Below are positions 1 through 9,010 of a DNA stretch of 64,000 nucleotides, in pieces. The position numbers were made by a program, and so were the translations under genes. The stretch is from Ectobacillus polymachus (GTDB lineage Bacteria; Bacillota; Bacilli; Bacillales; Bacillaceae_G): positions 1,984,001 to 2,048,000 of the forward strand of contig NZ_JBLREB010000001.1 of the NCBI RefSeq assembly GCF_048159605.1. Direction: 5' to 3'. The notes beneath the pieces are model-generated. The model was not told where the DNA came from. It saw only the letters and a program-made list of their open reading frames with translations, and made no database searches. Every line of letters starts with the position of its first letter. Within the stretch, counting starts at the first letter, position 1.

Positions 1-69
1 TCCCTTTTGCACCAGCTCTGCCTGTATTAACAATATAAGGTTTAGCTTGTGTATTTGTTGATTTTTGAA

Positions 70-1653
70 TCAGTCTGCTGCTAATTCTACTTCACGCTTA
101 CGAAGCTCAACTCGGCGAATTTTTCCCGATGTTGTTTTCGGAAGCTCATCAACGAATTCAATTTTTCTTGGATATTTATAAGGAGCCGTCAGTTCTTTCA
201 CATGATTTTGTAGCAAAAGAATTAAATCTTCGTTTACTGAAACATTTTCTTGCAAGACAACGAAGGCTTTAACGACATGACCTCTTACTTCATCGGGACT
301 CGCTACAACTGCGCACTCTCTTACATACGGATGTTTTACAAGAGCATCTTCCACTTCAAACGGACCGATTGTATAGCCAGAGGAAATAATAATATCGTCG
401 CCACGTCCTTCAAACCAAAAGTAGCCATCTTCATCTCTTTTTGCCTTATCCCCAGTAATATAGTAATCGCCTCGGAATTGCATAGCTGTGCGCTCTGCAT
501 CCTTATAATATTGTTTGAAAAGAGCTGGAGTGCTCACGTGAACTGCGATATCACCTACTTCATCAACGCCTACCGGTATGCCATCTTCATCTACAATCGT
601 TACATTATTGCCCGGTGTCGGCTTGCCCATAGATCCAGGTCTAATTTCCATTCCCTTCAAAACACCTACGAGTAATGTATTTTCGGTTTGACCGTACCCA
701 TCGCGAACAGTAATCCCAAAATAATGCTGAAATGTATCAATTACTTTTCGATTTAACGGTTCACCTGCTGAAACAGCACTATGGAGAGCTGAAAGCTGAT
801 ACGATTCTAAATTTTCTACTTTCGCCATTATTCGATATTCAGTAGGTGTACAGCATAGTACATTAATCTTGTAATCGCTTAACATCTGCAAATAGGTTTT
901 CGGCTCAAATCTGCCATGATAAACAAATCCAGTTGCACCTGATCCGAGGGTTGCCAAGAATGGACTCCAAATCCACTTCTGCCATCCCGGGCTTGCAGTC
1001 GCCCATACGATATCATTTTCTTCAATTGCCAGCCAATGCGGTGCACCCGTTCTTAAATGCGCATAGGCCCAACCATGTGTATGCACAACACCTTTCGGAT
1101 TTCCTGATGTTCCGGATGTATACGATAAAAATGCCATATCATCACGCTTCGTTGGTGCCATTTGTAATTGGTCATTTTGGGTTTGTAATTTTTCATTAAT
1201 ATTAATCCAACCCTCAACCGGCGTATCACTGACAACGAAGGTATGTATCGTTTTCATCGCTTCGATTCCATCAAACTGATTAACATAAGGAGCATAGCTG
1301 ACAATAGCTTTTACCTCACCATGAGAAATGCGATATTCAATATCCTTTTTTCGTAGCATTTCAGAGCTTGGAATAACAACAAGTCCAACTTTAAGGGCCC
1401 CAATATAAACCATATACGCTTCAATAAGACGCGGTACCATAATTAAAATAGTATCACCTTTCTTTAGGCCCTCATCTAATAAAGCGTTTCCAATTTTGTT
1501 TGCACCACGAATAAGCTCATCGTATGTAACCTGTTTCGTTTCCCCTGCTTCATTTCTCCAAATTAAAGCAAGCTTATCCTTATTTTCGGCATGCTTCTCA
1601 AATTCCTCAACAAGATTGTACTCCATAGGCGCTATTAATTGTTCACGGTTCAT
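70..1653 (-). CDS. ytcI: Acyl-CoA synthetase (AMP-forming), YtcI-like
   Basis: A 527-residue ANL-superfamily ligase that should activate a carboxylic acid with ATP and transfer it to CoA in the cytoplasm; the substrate cannot be read from sequence. The phosphate-binding loop YTSGTSGNPKG lies near residues 178-188, a YGQTE adenine motif near 320, and the C-terminal PKTTSGK catalytic lysine near 511. The length is full for the family. It is transcribed leftward beyond an SASP gene, the same neighbourhood as B. subtilis ytcI. The PKxxSGK lysine is the position acetylated in AcsA, so control by the acuA/acuC system nearby is possible but is only inference. The 69 bases beyond the stop hold no gene I can call. 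Confidence 0.85.
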   Translation of the reverse strand: MNREQLIAPMEYNLVEEFEKHAENKDKLALIWRNEAGETKQVTYDELIRGANKIGNALLDEGLKKGDTILIMVPRLIEAYMVYIGALKVGLVVIPSSEMLRKKDIEYRISHGEVKAIVSYAPYVNQFDGIEAMKTIHTFVVSDTPVEGWININEKLQTQNDQLQMAPTKRDDMAFLSYTSGTSGNPKGVVHTHGWAYAHLRTGAPHWLAIEENDIVWATASPGWQKWIWSPFLATLGSGATGFVYHGRFEPKTYLQMLSDYKINVLCCTPTEYRIMAKVENLESYQLSALHSAVSAGEPLNRKVIDTFQHYFGITVRDGYGQTENTLLVGVLKGMEIRPGSMGKPTPGNNVTIVDEDGIPVGVDEVGDIAVHVSTPALFKQYYKDAERTAMQFRGDYYITGDKAKRDEDGYFWFEGRGDDIIISSGYTIGPFEVEDALVKHPYVRECAVVASPDEVRGHVVKAFVVLQENVSVNEDLILLLQNHVKELTAPYKYPRKIEFVDELPKTTSGKIRRVELRKREVELAAD

Positions 1654-1882
1654 TTCTCTTCCCCCTTTTTATTGTTTTCGACTGTCAGATTTGTCTTTCA
1701 TAATTTAATTATTTCTTCTCATGAAGAACGAGAATATAATTTGTCTTCTCTCCTTATAATAAGGGATATTCTGTATTTTTTGGTAATAATTCTTCTGACA
1801 AATTACTATCATTTATGACGATTTACACATACATTTCGACATTTTTTTCCATATACGACAAAAAATATATTTTCCAACTAAA

Positions 1883-1908
1883 AGAGGACGGGGAGAAGTC
1901 CCGTCCTC
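1883..1908 (-). terminator. Rho-independent terminator of the SASP gene
   Basis: A GC-rich stem (GAGGACGGG against CCCGTCCTC) with a six-base loop is followed, reading leftward, by a short T-rich stretch. It sits just after the SASP stop codon and separates it from ytcI. Confidence 0.75.
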
Positions 1909-1922
1909 ATATCCATATATAT

Positions 1923-2108
1923 TTATTTTGTAAATCCACTAAGCGCCATTGAAACAAGACGCTTTGTAATTTCTCCACCTACAGAACCGTTTGCACGAGA
2001 TGTTGCGTCAGGTCCAAGGGTAACACCAAATTCAGAAGCAATTTCGTACTTCATTTGATCTAAAGCTGGTTCAGATCCTGGTACTACTAGGTTATTAGTA
2101 TTTGCCAT
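1923..2108 (-). CDS. sspA: Small acid-soluble spore protein, alpha/beta type
   Basis: A 61-residue alpha/beta-type SASP that coats DNA in the dormant spore and protects it from UV and heat. The two family signatures are visible: the GPR protease region around YEIASEFGV (residues 21-30) and the DNA-binding block DATSRANGSVGGEITKRLV (residues 34-52). A strong AAGGAGGTGATAA ribosome site precedes the ATG. It lies next to ytcI as sspA does in B. subtilis. Members are numerous in a genome, so the exact paralogue letter is less certain than the family. Confidence 0.92.
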   Translation of the reverse strand: MANTNNLVVPGSEPALDQMKYEIASEFGVTLGPDATSRANGSVGGEITKRLVSMALSGFTK

Positions 2109-2167
2109 GTGTTATCACCTCCTTGTGACTATAGAATGTGAAGAAACACATACCTTCATACTTCAAC

Positions 2168-2196
2168 TTTCATGGTAATTTATACCGATTTTATAC
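2168..2196 (-). promoter_or_regulatory. Candidate sigma-G type promoter of the SASP gene
   Basis: Reading leftward, GTATA (-35 like, 2192-2196) and CATGAAA (-10 like, 2168-2174) are separated by 17 bases, about 60 bases before the SASP start. This fits the forespore GNATR / CATNHTA pattern with one mismatch in the -10. It is a consensus match only. Confidence 0.4.
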
Positions 2197-2302
2197 CTTT
2201 CTTTAAAGCATTATCATACATTTATTTAAAGACCATGCTATAAGTGAATCTCTGTACGTTTGAAATTATTTCCTAAATAAACGATTATATGTAAAAATCC
2301 AA

Positions 2303-2353
2303 AAAAAAGAATGATCCAACAGAAGCTACGCTTCCATTACGATCATTCTTTTG
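2303..2353 (-). terminator. Terminator of ezrA
   Basis: The inverted repeat AAAGAATGATC / GATCATTCTTT flanks a loop and, in leftward direction, runs into eight T residues directly after the ezrA stop. Confidence 0.75.
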
Positions 2354-2371
2354 CATAGTTAAATATTTCAC

Positions 2372-4072
2372 TTATTCTTCAGTCATAAATTCTTCAATTT
2401 TTTGTACTACGCCCGGTTCTACTTTTTCTAAGATAGCTGCTGCCTGTTCAAGGGAGGCTTTATACTTATACTGACGAAATAGCTTTTCTGCCTCATAAAG
2501 ACTAGAGGAAACTACATCATTTTGACTTCTATATCGGTTTCCATATTGTATTAATTTCTCCACTAAATTAGCTTGATGTACCATTTCGTTTGTAAATTCA
2601 TATGTATTTGTTACGAGCGTCTCTGCCTCTTCTAACGTACCATTCACTGCTCCCATATTTAATGGTTTTTGTTCCAACTGCTCATATACACGTTGAACAG
2701 CAACCTGAGCTCGTTTTAAGCCTTCTAACGTTTCTTCTGGGAGCCCTGGTAAATTTGACTTTTGAATTACTCGTTTTGTTTCAATCAACGTTTTACGCAT
2801 TTGCTGCAGACTCTCACGTGCTTCAAATTCGTCTTTTCGCAGCGACTGAATCATATCTTTGTATTGACTATGAAGTTCCTTCAGCTCGTCCATTTGTCTG
2901 CGAATATCTTGGAGTTCTTCACGAATAACAGAAAATGCAATGTCTTGATCTGCAATTTTAAGCTGTAGTGTATCGAAGCGTTTTGTTAATACATTCACTT
3001 GTTTTTCCACATATTTTTGTACTTCTACATCTTCATCACTTAATTGATAGCTTTGTTTTACAAACTGTGTTTCTTCCTTCGTCTCAAGTGACTGTATCTT
3101 AATATTGTTTAACGTTTCATTCATGGAGTCAACATCTTTTTCAACATAATATTTTGCCGTTACTTCATTTTCCAGTTGATCATACAGTGTATCTATTTTA
3201 CTTTTAATTAGTTCAATATGCTGCTTTGCATCTTCAATGTTCACATCTTTAATATCATCAAGGCAATGCTGCAGTTGAATTCGTAATTCCCGTACTTCTT
3301 TTGGAATTTCTAGATGATTGAGAACATATCCTTGTTTTTTCATTTGTTCATAACCCTGAAGCAAATCCTCTAACTGCGTCGGCATATTCGTCTGACACTC
3401 CGTTTGCAAAGTTGGGATTTGTTGCAGCAAATCTTGCATGAAGGAAATTCCTTGTTCTATTGTCTTTACAATATCCCTTGCCTCCAAATAATTTCCCTTA
3501 TCTGTTGCCTCTTGGAACAATTGAAACTTCTTTTGTTCTTCATCTAGTAGTTCTTCTAATTTCCGTTCTGCCAATGTAAATGTATGTCGATAGGCAAGCA
3601 CATTCTTCTTCAATTCTCTATATGTATTACGATGCTGTTCAATTTCTGTGTTATTTTTTTCATAGCTTTCCATTAATTCTTGCAGTTCAGTAAGTACGTC
3701 TTCAATCCTTTTTTCAGCCTCTGCTAGAAAAACACCCGCTTGATGGATGGAATACCTTACTTTTCGGAATGAAAACTGGGATGTACCGGCCTCAGCATCT
3801 TGCAACTCTTTTTCAGCCTGTGGAATGATATTTGTAATCATCTCATCCCATTCATTTCGCCACTTTTCGAATAGCTCCTCAGTTTGACCTGTAAGGTTTA
3901 AATCCTTTACTCGTTTCAACTCATCAGCTACCGGTTTATTCTTAATTTCGTTCTTCCATAACTGCAATTGATCAATTTCCTTATATAAACGATTCTTTAT
4001 CAAAAGCTGTATCATGAGTAATGCAATCACAATACTCACTACGATGATGATAATCGTCAAAAATGACATCAT
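2372..4072 (-). CDS. ezrA: Septation ring formation regulator EzrA
   Basis: EzrA, 566 residues (B. subtilis about 562), is a membrane-anchored negative regulator of FtsZ ring assembly that also helps recruit PBP1 in the division cycle. Residues about 4-24 form one hydrophobic N-terminal anchor. The rest is highly charged, heptad-rich sequence typical of the spectrin-like coiled-coil repeats facing the cytoplasm. The start is preceded by GGAGGG seven bases upstream; a second ATG follows immediately. It is a single-gene unit with its own terminator. The next gene to the right is refZ, another FtsZ regulator, so two division modulators are adjacent. Confidence 0.95.
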   Translation of the reverse strand: MMSFLTIIIIVVSIVIALLMIQLLIKNRLYKEIDQLQLWKNEIKNKPVADELKRVKDLNLTGQTEELFEKWRNEWDEMITNIIPQAEKELQDAEAGTSQFSFRKVRYSIHQAGVFLAEAEKRIEDVLTELQELMESYEKNNTEIEQHRNTYRELKKNVLAYRHTFTLAERKLEELLDEEQKKFQLFQEATDKGNYLEARDIVKTIEQGISFMQDLLQQIPTLQTECQTNMPTQLEDLLQGYEQMKKQGYVLNHLEIPKEVRELRIQLQHCLDDIKDVNIEDAKQHIELIKSKIDTLYDQLENEVTAKYYVEKDVDSMNETLNNIKIQSLETKEETQFVKQSYQLSDEDVEVQKYVEKQVNVLTKRFDTLQLKIADQDIAFSVIREELQDIRRQMDELKELHSQYKDMIQSLRKDEFEARESLQQMRKTLIETKRVIQKSNLPGLPEETLEGLKRAQVAVQRVYEQLEQKPLNMGAVNGTLEEAETLVTNTYEFTNEMVHQANLVEKLIQYGNRYRSQNDVVSSSLYEAEKLFRQYKYKASLEQAAAILEKVEPGVVQKIEEFMTEE

Positions 4073-4245
4073 TCCGTACCCTCCTCATTCCCGTTTATTA
4101 TTCGCTCCGCTTGTGGAAGGCGTAATCTATACAAATATGTTGATTAATTAATTGTCAATGTATTTATGATACCATGTAATCTACTATTTTTAACCTAATT
4201 TTTTAGAAATTTTTACAGTCTTTCTCTTCTACTTCCCCATACCCA

Positions 4246-4271
4246 AAAAAAGAGTTGCCCAGGCAACTCCA
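4246..4271 (-). terminator. Terminator of refZ
   Basis: A GAGTTGCC / GGCAACTC stem is followed leftward by seven T residues, about 50 bases after the refZ stop. Confidence 0.75.
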
Positions 4272-4319
4272 TAAGGTCATGAGCCACTCTATATTACTAT
4301 AGATATTCCATGTACATTT

Positions 4320-4955
4320 TTAAAATGGCGGCACTGCCTGCAATCGAATACCTTCACAAACCTGAACAGCTTGATTTAGCCATTCCCTTACTTCTTTCCT
4401 ATAGCTTTGAACAAAATAGTTTTCCGACGGAAAGGTATGCAGGACTTCTGAAACATATTGAGAATATAAATAAGGCACACTTAACATTCCTTTAAGCTGT
4501 GACATAAAAATAGGAAAAGGAAGCTTTCGAAATTGTCCATTCTCTATTCCACTTTGGATAATCGTATAAAAGTAATACTTTTCTCTAATAAAATACGTTG
4601 TCATAATTTCACGGATTAGTATGCTATCAAGAGATATTTCTCTGTAGAAGAAACGCGAAAGATGGCGATGCTCAGATTGATACTGTAAGATATGATCTAC
4701 AATCGTAAATAACGTTTCCTTCGGTGACAGCGTAGACAAGCAATCAAATCCCTCTTCTAACACGCGAGTATAATTCTCCAGAAAATCAGTAACTAAAAAC
4801 TCACGTAATCCTTGCTTTCCTGAGAAATAATATGAAATATTAGCTGCATTCACATCGGCTTTTTTTGCTATATCTCGAACGGACGTTCCGTCAAATCCTT
4901 GTGTATTGAACAAAAACACCGCAGCATCAATAATTTTCTGTTTGGTGGATGTCAC
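4320..4955 (-). CDS. refZ: TetR-type FtsZ regulator RefZ (YttP)
   Basis: A 211-residue TetR-fold DNA-binding protein. The N-terminal HTH (residues about 6-50) contains the family stretch TSVRDIAKKADVNAANISYYF; the remainder is a helical regulatory domain. Sequence and position beside ezrA and ytsP match B. subtilis RefZ (202 aa). In B. subtilis RefZ acts at sporulation, binds chromosomal motifs near the origin and limits FtsZ assembly so that the polar septum captures the right DNA. It is divergent from ytsP. Ligand-responsive repression is the usual TetR role, but RefZ acts more like a structural regulator. Confidence 0.85.
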   Translation of the reverse strand: MTSTKQKIIDAAVFLFNTQGFDGTSVRDIAKKADVNAANISYYFSGKQGLREFLVTDFLENYTRVLEEGFDCLSTLSPKETLFTIVDHILQYQSEHRHLSRFFYREISLDSILIREIMTTYFIREKYYFYTIIQSGIENGQFRKLPFPIFMSQLKGMLSVPYLYSQYVSEVLHTFPSENYFVQSYRKEVREWLNQAVQVCEGIRLQAVPPF

Positions 4956-5077
4956 GTCTCTTCACCCTTTCGCAAAAGCCGGCTCTTAATTTCTAATTTC
5001 TTGACAATTTACTAAATTCCCTTTAATTTTCTATCGACAAAGATATATTACATTCTACAATTCAAGGAGGCCATTTC

Positions 5078-5557
5078 ATGTTTTCAGTACAAAAATACAG
5101 CGGGAATCGTAGACAAAATTATGAACTGGTGATTAATCAATTAAAAGCTCTCGTTCAAGATGAAAAAAATGCCATCGCTAATATGGCAAATGCCTCAGCT
5201 TTATTACATCAATTTCTCGAACATATTAATTGGGTTGGGTTTTATATAAAGGAAGAACAGGAACTTGTTCTTGGACCCTTTCAAGGATTACCTGCCTGTA
5301 TTCGAATTCCCCTAGGCCGTGGTGTATGCGGCACAGCTGCGAAAACAAAGAAAACAGTCGTTGTTAGTGATGTTCATCAATTTCCAGGTCATATAGCCTG
5401 CGACAGCGCATCAAATTCTGAAATTGTTGTACCGATGATCAAAGCTGGAGAAGTGATTGGTGTACTTGATATTGATAGCCCTAATCTAAATCGATTTAAT
5501 GAAGTTGATAGGCACTATTTAGAATTATTTGTAGAAGCTCTCGTTACTACGATGTAA
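5078..5557 (+). CDS. ytsP: Free methionine-R-sulfoxide reductase (GAF domain), YtsP
   Basis: A 159-residue single GAF-domain enzyme that reduces free Met-R-sulfoxide using three conserved cysteines. They appear here as Cys74 (PACIRIP), Cys84 (GRGVCGTAA) and Cys108 (HIACDSAS), with the same spacing as Cys84/94/118 of the E. coli enzyme. The start follows TTCAAGGAGGCC. It lies between refZ and rpsD as in B. subtilis. It is cytoplasmic and part of oxidative-damage repair. The rpsD promoter begins only about 55 bases after its stop. Confidence 0.88.
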   Translation: MFSVQKYSGNRRQNYELVINQLKALVQDEKNAIANMANASALLHQFLEHINWVGFYIKEEQELVLGPFQGLPACIRIPLGRGVCGTAAKTKKTVVVSDVHQFPGHIACDSASNSEIVVPMIKAGEVIGVLDIDSPNLNRFNEVDRHYLELFVEALVTTM

Positions 5558-5611
5558 CAACTATGCACTTTATCTACGTCTTGCTGTTTTTTTTATTTTT
5601 ATTCTCCCTTC

Positions 5612-5640
5612 TTGACTGGATGATCATAAAAAGATATAAT
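5612..5640 (+). promoter_or_regulatory. SigA promoter of rpsD
   Basis: TTGACT (5612-5617) and TATAAT (5635-5640) are separated by exactly 17 bases, a near-perfect housekeeping promoter. It is placed so that transcription begins about 5647, giving a long leader before rpsD. Confidence 0.85.
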
Positions 5641-5646
5641 ATCCTT

Positions 5647-5812
5647 TGTGTAAAATATGCAGCCTTTGAGAATGAGTTTATGTTTGCATTTTGTTCCTCC
5701 GATATGAGGTGTATCGAGTAACTCCTTGCTGCTGGAGCGAGGATACATGAAAACAAAATACACATAAAAAAACAGCTCACGTCTGTTTTTATTTTACAAA
5801 AATAAAAACACA
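5647..5812 (+). ncRNA. Probable S4 autoregulatory leader of rpsD
   Basis: About 175 bases lie between the promoter and the rpsD start, with no credible ORF. In B. subtilis this leader folds into a pseudoknot bound by S4, which represses its own translation. Here the 3' part has an AAAACAG / CTGTTTT hairpin (about 5766-5788) and a GC-rich segment around 5720-5745. Function is inferred from position, leader length and the known system; I did not derive the full fold. Confidence 0.5.
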
Positions 5813-5825
5813 AGGAGGAGTCATC

Positions 5826-6428
5826 ATGGCTCGTTATACTGGTCCATCTTGGAAACTTTCTCGCCGTCTTGGAATTTCCCTTAACGGAACGGGAAAAGAA
5901 TTAGAAAAACGCCCTTACGCACCTGGACAACACGGTCCTAACCAACGTAAAAAATTATCTGAATATGGTCTTCAACTTCAAGAAAAACAAAAGCTTCGCC
6001 ACATGTACGGAGTAAATGAACGTCAATTCCGTAATACATTTGATACAGCTGGTAAATTAGGCGGTAAACACGGCGAAAACTTCATGGTTCTTCTTGAAAC
6101 TCGTTTAGATAACTTGGTTTATCGTTTAGGTCTTGCTCGCACTCGTCGTGCAGCTCGTCAATTAGTAAACCACGGTCACATTCTTGTTGATGGCAGCCGC
6201 TTAGATATTCCATCTTATCGCGTAAAGACTGGTCAAACAATTAGTGTTCGTGAAAAATCTCTAAACCTTGCAGTTATTAAAGAATCTCTTGAAGTGAACA
6301 ACTTCGTACCTGAATACTTAGACTTTAATGCTGATGCATTAACTGGTACATTCACTCGTCTTCCTGAACGTTCTGAATTACCTGCAGAAATTAACGAATC
6401 TCTAATCGTAGAATACTATTCTCGTTAG
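5826..6428 (+). CDS. rpsD: 30S ribosomal protein S4
   Basis: Ribosomal protein S4, 200 residues, a primary 16S rRNA binder in the 30S body. The N-terminal S4 domain is followed by the S4 RNA-binding fold around residues 92-155 (ETRLDNLVYRLGLART, RQLVNHGHILVDG). The ATG follows ACAAGGAGGAGTCATC. It is a single-gene unit controlled by its own leader. The tyrS gene that lies next to rpsD in B. subtilis is not found in this window. Confidence 0.98.
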   Translation: MARYTGPSWKLSRRLGISLNGTGKELEKRPYAPGQHGPNQRKKLSEYGLQLQEKQKLRHMYGVNERQFRNTFDTAGKLGGKHGENFMVLLETRLDNLVYRLGLARTRRAARQLVNHGHILVDGSRLDIPSYRVKTGQTISVREKSLNLAVIKESLEVNNFVPEYLDFNADALTGTFTRLPERSELPAEINESLIVEYYSR

Positions 6429-6432
6429 TTCT

Positions 6433-6497
6433 AAACAAAATAATATTTATTTTGTTTTATCAAAAAAACATCACTTGTTTCAAGTGATGTTTTTTTT
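6433..6497 (+). terminator. rpsD terminator with an upstream AT-rich palindrome
   Basis: ACATCACTTG / CAAGTGATGT (6468-6490) forms a hairpin followed by eight T residues: a clear terminator. Just before it, at 6433-6457, an 11-bp perfect AT-rich inverted repeat (AAACAAAATAA / TTATTTTGTTT) could form a second weak hairpin. Confidence 0.85.
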
Positions 6498-6784
6498 GTC
6501 TTTTTAGATAGCAGATACTAAAATCACCCACAAAAATTATGTACTGATTCTCACCAACTATAATTCTAAAGTCTTTCCACGCACTTCGTATCAATAATCT
6601 CACTACCAATATCTATGAAATCTAGGATTTGGAACTGAATCAAGTATAGGAAGACTATGGGGCTTGTAAGGAAGAACAAAATCAGGAGTACAAGCGATAG
6701 AAGCTTAAGACGAAAAGCTGTACTGTCTAACAAGAATAACTATTTATTACAAAAGACCCCTTCAGGAAGCGGAAATCTTTTCAT
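6498..6784. other. Gene-free interval between rpsD and a small ORF
   Basis: No coding region is convincing here. A plus-strand ORF from 6657 has no family match that I recognise and no good ribosome site. The interval ends in a hairpin (6751-6781; AAAGA..CTTC..GAAG..TCTTT) that could terminate the minus-strand gene to its right. tyrS occupies this slot in B. subtilis and is absent. Confidence 0.5.
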
Positions 6785-7015
6785 TTATTCTTTTTCACGA
6801 ATTTCCCCAATAAAGCGAGAACTTTGTTGTTCCTTCTCAAGCCACTCAGAAAATACTTGTAAAAATTCTTCCGGTGTTAAATGCGTATAAATCGTTCCCT
6901 CAATTTTTATTTCCGTACGCTTTGCTGGAGCAGAACGATTGATAGCCATTTTTTTCATAATTTTTTCATACTTTTCCATGATTTCAACTAATGATTCTTT
7001 GTCATCACTTCTCAT
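6785..7015 (-). CDS. Small conserved-type protein of unknown function
   Basis: A 76-residue, charged, soluble protein that I do not recognise. I place the start at 7015 because AAAGGAGGAAGATTGCT precedes that ATG, whereas the longer reading from 7039 has no ribosome site. The sequence begins MRSDDKESLVEIMEKYEKI and has a C-terminal helix-like stretch (LTPEEFLQVFSEWLEKE). It stands alone between rpsD and acsA and has a possible terminator right after it. No membrane segment or signal peptide is seen. Confidence 0.6.
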   Translation of the reverse strand: MRSDDKESLVEIMEKYEKIMKKMAINRSAPAKRTEIKIEGTIYTHLTPEEFLQVFSEWLEKEQQSSRFIGEIREKE

Positions 7016-7102
7016 AGCAATCTTCCTCCTTTCTCTCATTCTATCAAATATAAGAGAAAAAATTACGAAAAATGCATAACAATCCCGATTCTTTTTAAAG
7101 TA

Positions 7103-7137
7103 AAGAAAAAAAAGCTTGAAATATTCAAGCTTTTTTC
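7103..7137 (-). terminator. Terminator of acsA
   Basis: The near-perfect palindrome AAAGCTTGAA / TTCAAGCTTT is flanked by A-runs and T-runs, so it can work in both directions. It lies about 65 bases beyond the acsA stop. Confidence 0.75.
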
Positions 7138-7199
7138 CCTGCTATTATGAACTAAGCGGATGCCTCAACGTAAGAAAAGTTCACTATAACGTTTATAGT

Positions 7200-8918
7200 T
7201 TAGTCTTCTAACGTTGATAAATCTCCAGTTGGAAGATTTAATTCCCAAGCTTTTAATACACGGCGCATAATCTTACCGCTTCGGGTTTTCGGAAGTTTAT
7301 CCCGAAACTCAATTTGGCGAGGAGCAGCATGAGCAGCTAATCCTTTCTTCACAAACTGACGAATCTCTTCTTTTAATTCATCTGAAGGTGTATATCCGTC
7401 ACGAAGAGCAATATATGCTTTAATAATCTCACCTCGAACAGGATCTGGAATACCAATTACTCCAGCTTCAGCAACTGCAGGATGCTCAACGATTTTACTT
7501 TCTACTTCAAATGGACCGACACGTTCACCAGCAGTCATAATTACATCATCAATACGCCCTTGGAACCAAAAATAGCCATCTTCATCCATATAGGCAGAAT
7601 CTCCCGACACGTACCAGCCCTTCGGCATAAAATAAGATTCGTATTTTGCAGGATTATTCCAGATGGTCTTCATCATTGCTGGCCACCCTTTTAGAATAGC
7701 AAGATTCCCCATCGTATTCGGAGGAACTTCATTCCCCTCATGATCTACAATTGCTGCTTTAACACCTGGAATTGGTTTTCCCATTGAACCAGGACGAATG
7801 TCCATACATGGATAGTTACAAATCAATTGTGCACCTGTTTCTGTCATCCACCATGTATCATGAATTCGTTTCTGAAATACTTTCATACCCCAACGAACAA
7901 CTTCTGGGTTTAAAGGTTCTCCTACACTTAAAACATGACGAAGCGATGAAAGATCAAATTTTTTAATAACCTCTTCCCCTGCACCCATTAGCATACGAAA
8001 AGCCGTTGGTGCACTGTACCAGACCGTAACGCCGTACTCTTGTATCGTTTGATACCATCCCTCAGGGCTAAAGCGTCCTCCCACAATTACATTGGACGTG
8101 CCTGTTAACCAAGGTGCAAATACACCGTATGATGTACCTGTAACCCAGCCCGGATCAGCGGTACACCAATATACATCGTCTTCTTTTAAATCTAGCACCC
8201 ATTTTGCTGTTTGATAATGTTGCAGCATTGCATTTTGAACGTGAAGCACACCTTTTGGCTTTCCAGTTGATCCTGAAGTATAGTGTAGAATTAAACCATC
8301 TTCGCGATTTAGCCATTCTATTTCAAGTTTTGATGACGCATCTTGAAGTAACGGGAGAAATGCTACAGCTTTTTCACTTTCCTCGACTGTTTCACCGACT
8401 AGAAAAATGGTTTTAAGAGAAGGTAATTCTTGAACAGGGATGCGTGAAAGAAGATCTGGCGTGGTTATAAGAACTTTTGCTTCACTATCTAGTAATCGGT
8501 CACGTACTGCACCCTCCATAAATGCTTCGAACAAAGGACCTACAATGGCTCCAAGCTTCAATGTACCTAAAAGGGTGAAATATAGTTCTGGAGTACGAGG
8601 CATAAAAATAAAGACGCGGTCACCCTTTTGTACATCACCGTATTCCTTCAGTACGTTTCCGGCTTTATTCGATAAATCCATCATTTCTTTAAACGTGTAT
8701 TTTTCTTTTCTGAACTCATCTTGATAATACAGGGCAATTTTATTTTTTAGATGTGTGCCTGCATGTTTATCAATTGCTTCATATGCCATGTTAACCTTTC
8801 CAGTTTCATGCCATGAGAACTGACTCTCCACTTCTTTCCAATCAAACGTATGATACGTCTCTTCGTAGTTTTTTAAGTTATGATCCGTACCAACAACAGG
8901 AAGCGCTTCCATTTTCAT
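7200..8918 (-). CDS. acsA: Acetyl-coenzyme A synthetase
   Basis: AcsA, 572 residues, makes acetyl-CoA from acetate, ATP and CoA. The phosphate loop YTSGSTGKPKG spans about 213-223, and the C-terminal motif PKTRSGK ends at Lys549. In B. subtilis that same numbered lysine is acetylated by AcuA and deacetylated by AcuC. The gene is divergent from acuABC, which encodes that switch. Expression is probably under carbon catabolite control (see cre candidates in the intergenic region and in codons 3-6). The length is full and the motifs intact. Confidence 0.97.
   Translation of the reverse strand: MKMEALPVVGTDHNLKNYEETYHTFDWKEVESQFSWHETGKVNMAYEAIDKHAGTHLKNKIALYYQDEFRKEKYTFKEMMDLSNKAGNVLKEYGDVQKGDRVFIFMPRTPELYFTLLGTLKLGAIVGPLFEAFMEGAVRDRLLDSEAKVLITTPDLLSRIPVQELPSLKTIFLVGETVEESEKAVAFLPLLQDASSKLEIEWLNREDGLILHYTSGSTGKPKGVLHVQNAMLQHYQTAKWVLDLKEDDVYWCTADPGWVTGTSYGVFAPWLTGTSNVIVGGRFSPEGWYQTIQEYGVTVWYSAPTAFRMLMGAGEEVIKKFDLSSLRHVLSVGEPLNPEVVRWGMKVFQKRIHDTWWMTETGAQLICNYPCMDIRPGSMGKPIPGVKAAIVDHEGNEVPPNTMGNLAILKGWPAMMKTIWNNPAKYESYFMPKGWYVSGDSAYMDEDGYFWFQGRIDDVIMTAGERVGPFEVESKIVEHPAVAEAGVIGIPDPVRGEIIKAYIALRDGYTPSDELKEEIRQFVKKGLAAHAAPRQIEFRDKLPKTRSGKIMRRVLKAWELNLPTGDLSTLED
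8899..8910. promoter_or_regulatory. Weak cre-like palindrome inside the acsA start region
   Basis: The perfect palindrome GGAAGCGCTTCC covers acsA codons 3-6. It carries the cre core (AARCG symmetry), but with flanks it matches only 12 of 14 consensus positions. Cre sites inside coding starts are known to act as roadblocks, so it is noted as a candidate. Confidence 0.3.
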
Positions 8919-9010
8919 TGTAATCTTCTCCCTCCTTATATGACTCTATTACCTATTATACTTCACTATTTAAAATTTTCAGTAACTTTTCTTGGGTTTA
9001 TGCAAATTTT

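Noticed and set aside
1..69. Possible start of a further minus-strand gene left of ytcI
   Set aside because: Sixty-nine bases are open in one frame, but there is no ATG and no motif, so it cannot be called.
5574..5813. 79-aa minus-strand ORF between ytsP and rpsD
   Set aside because: It lies opposite the rpsD promoter and leader, with no family resemblance or ribosome site.
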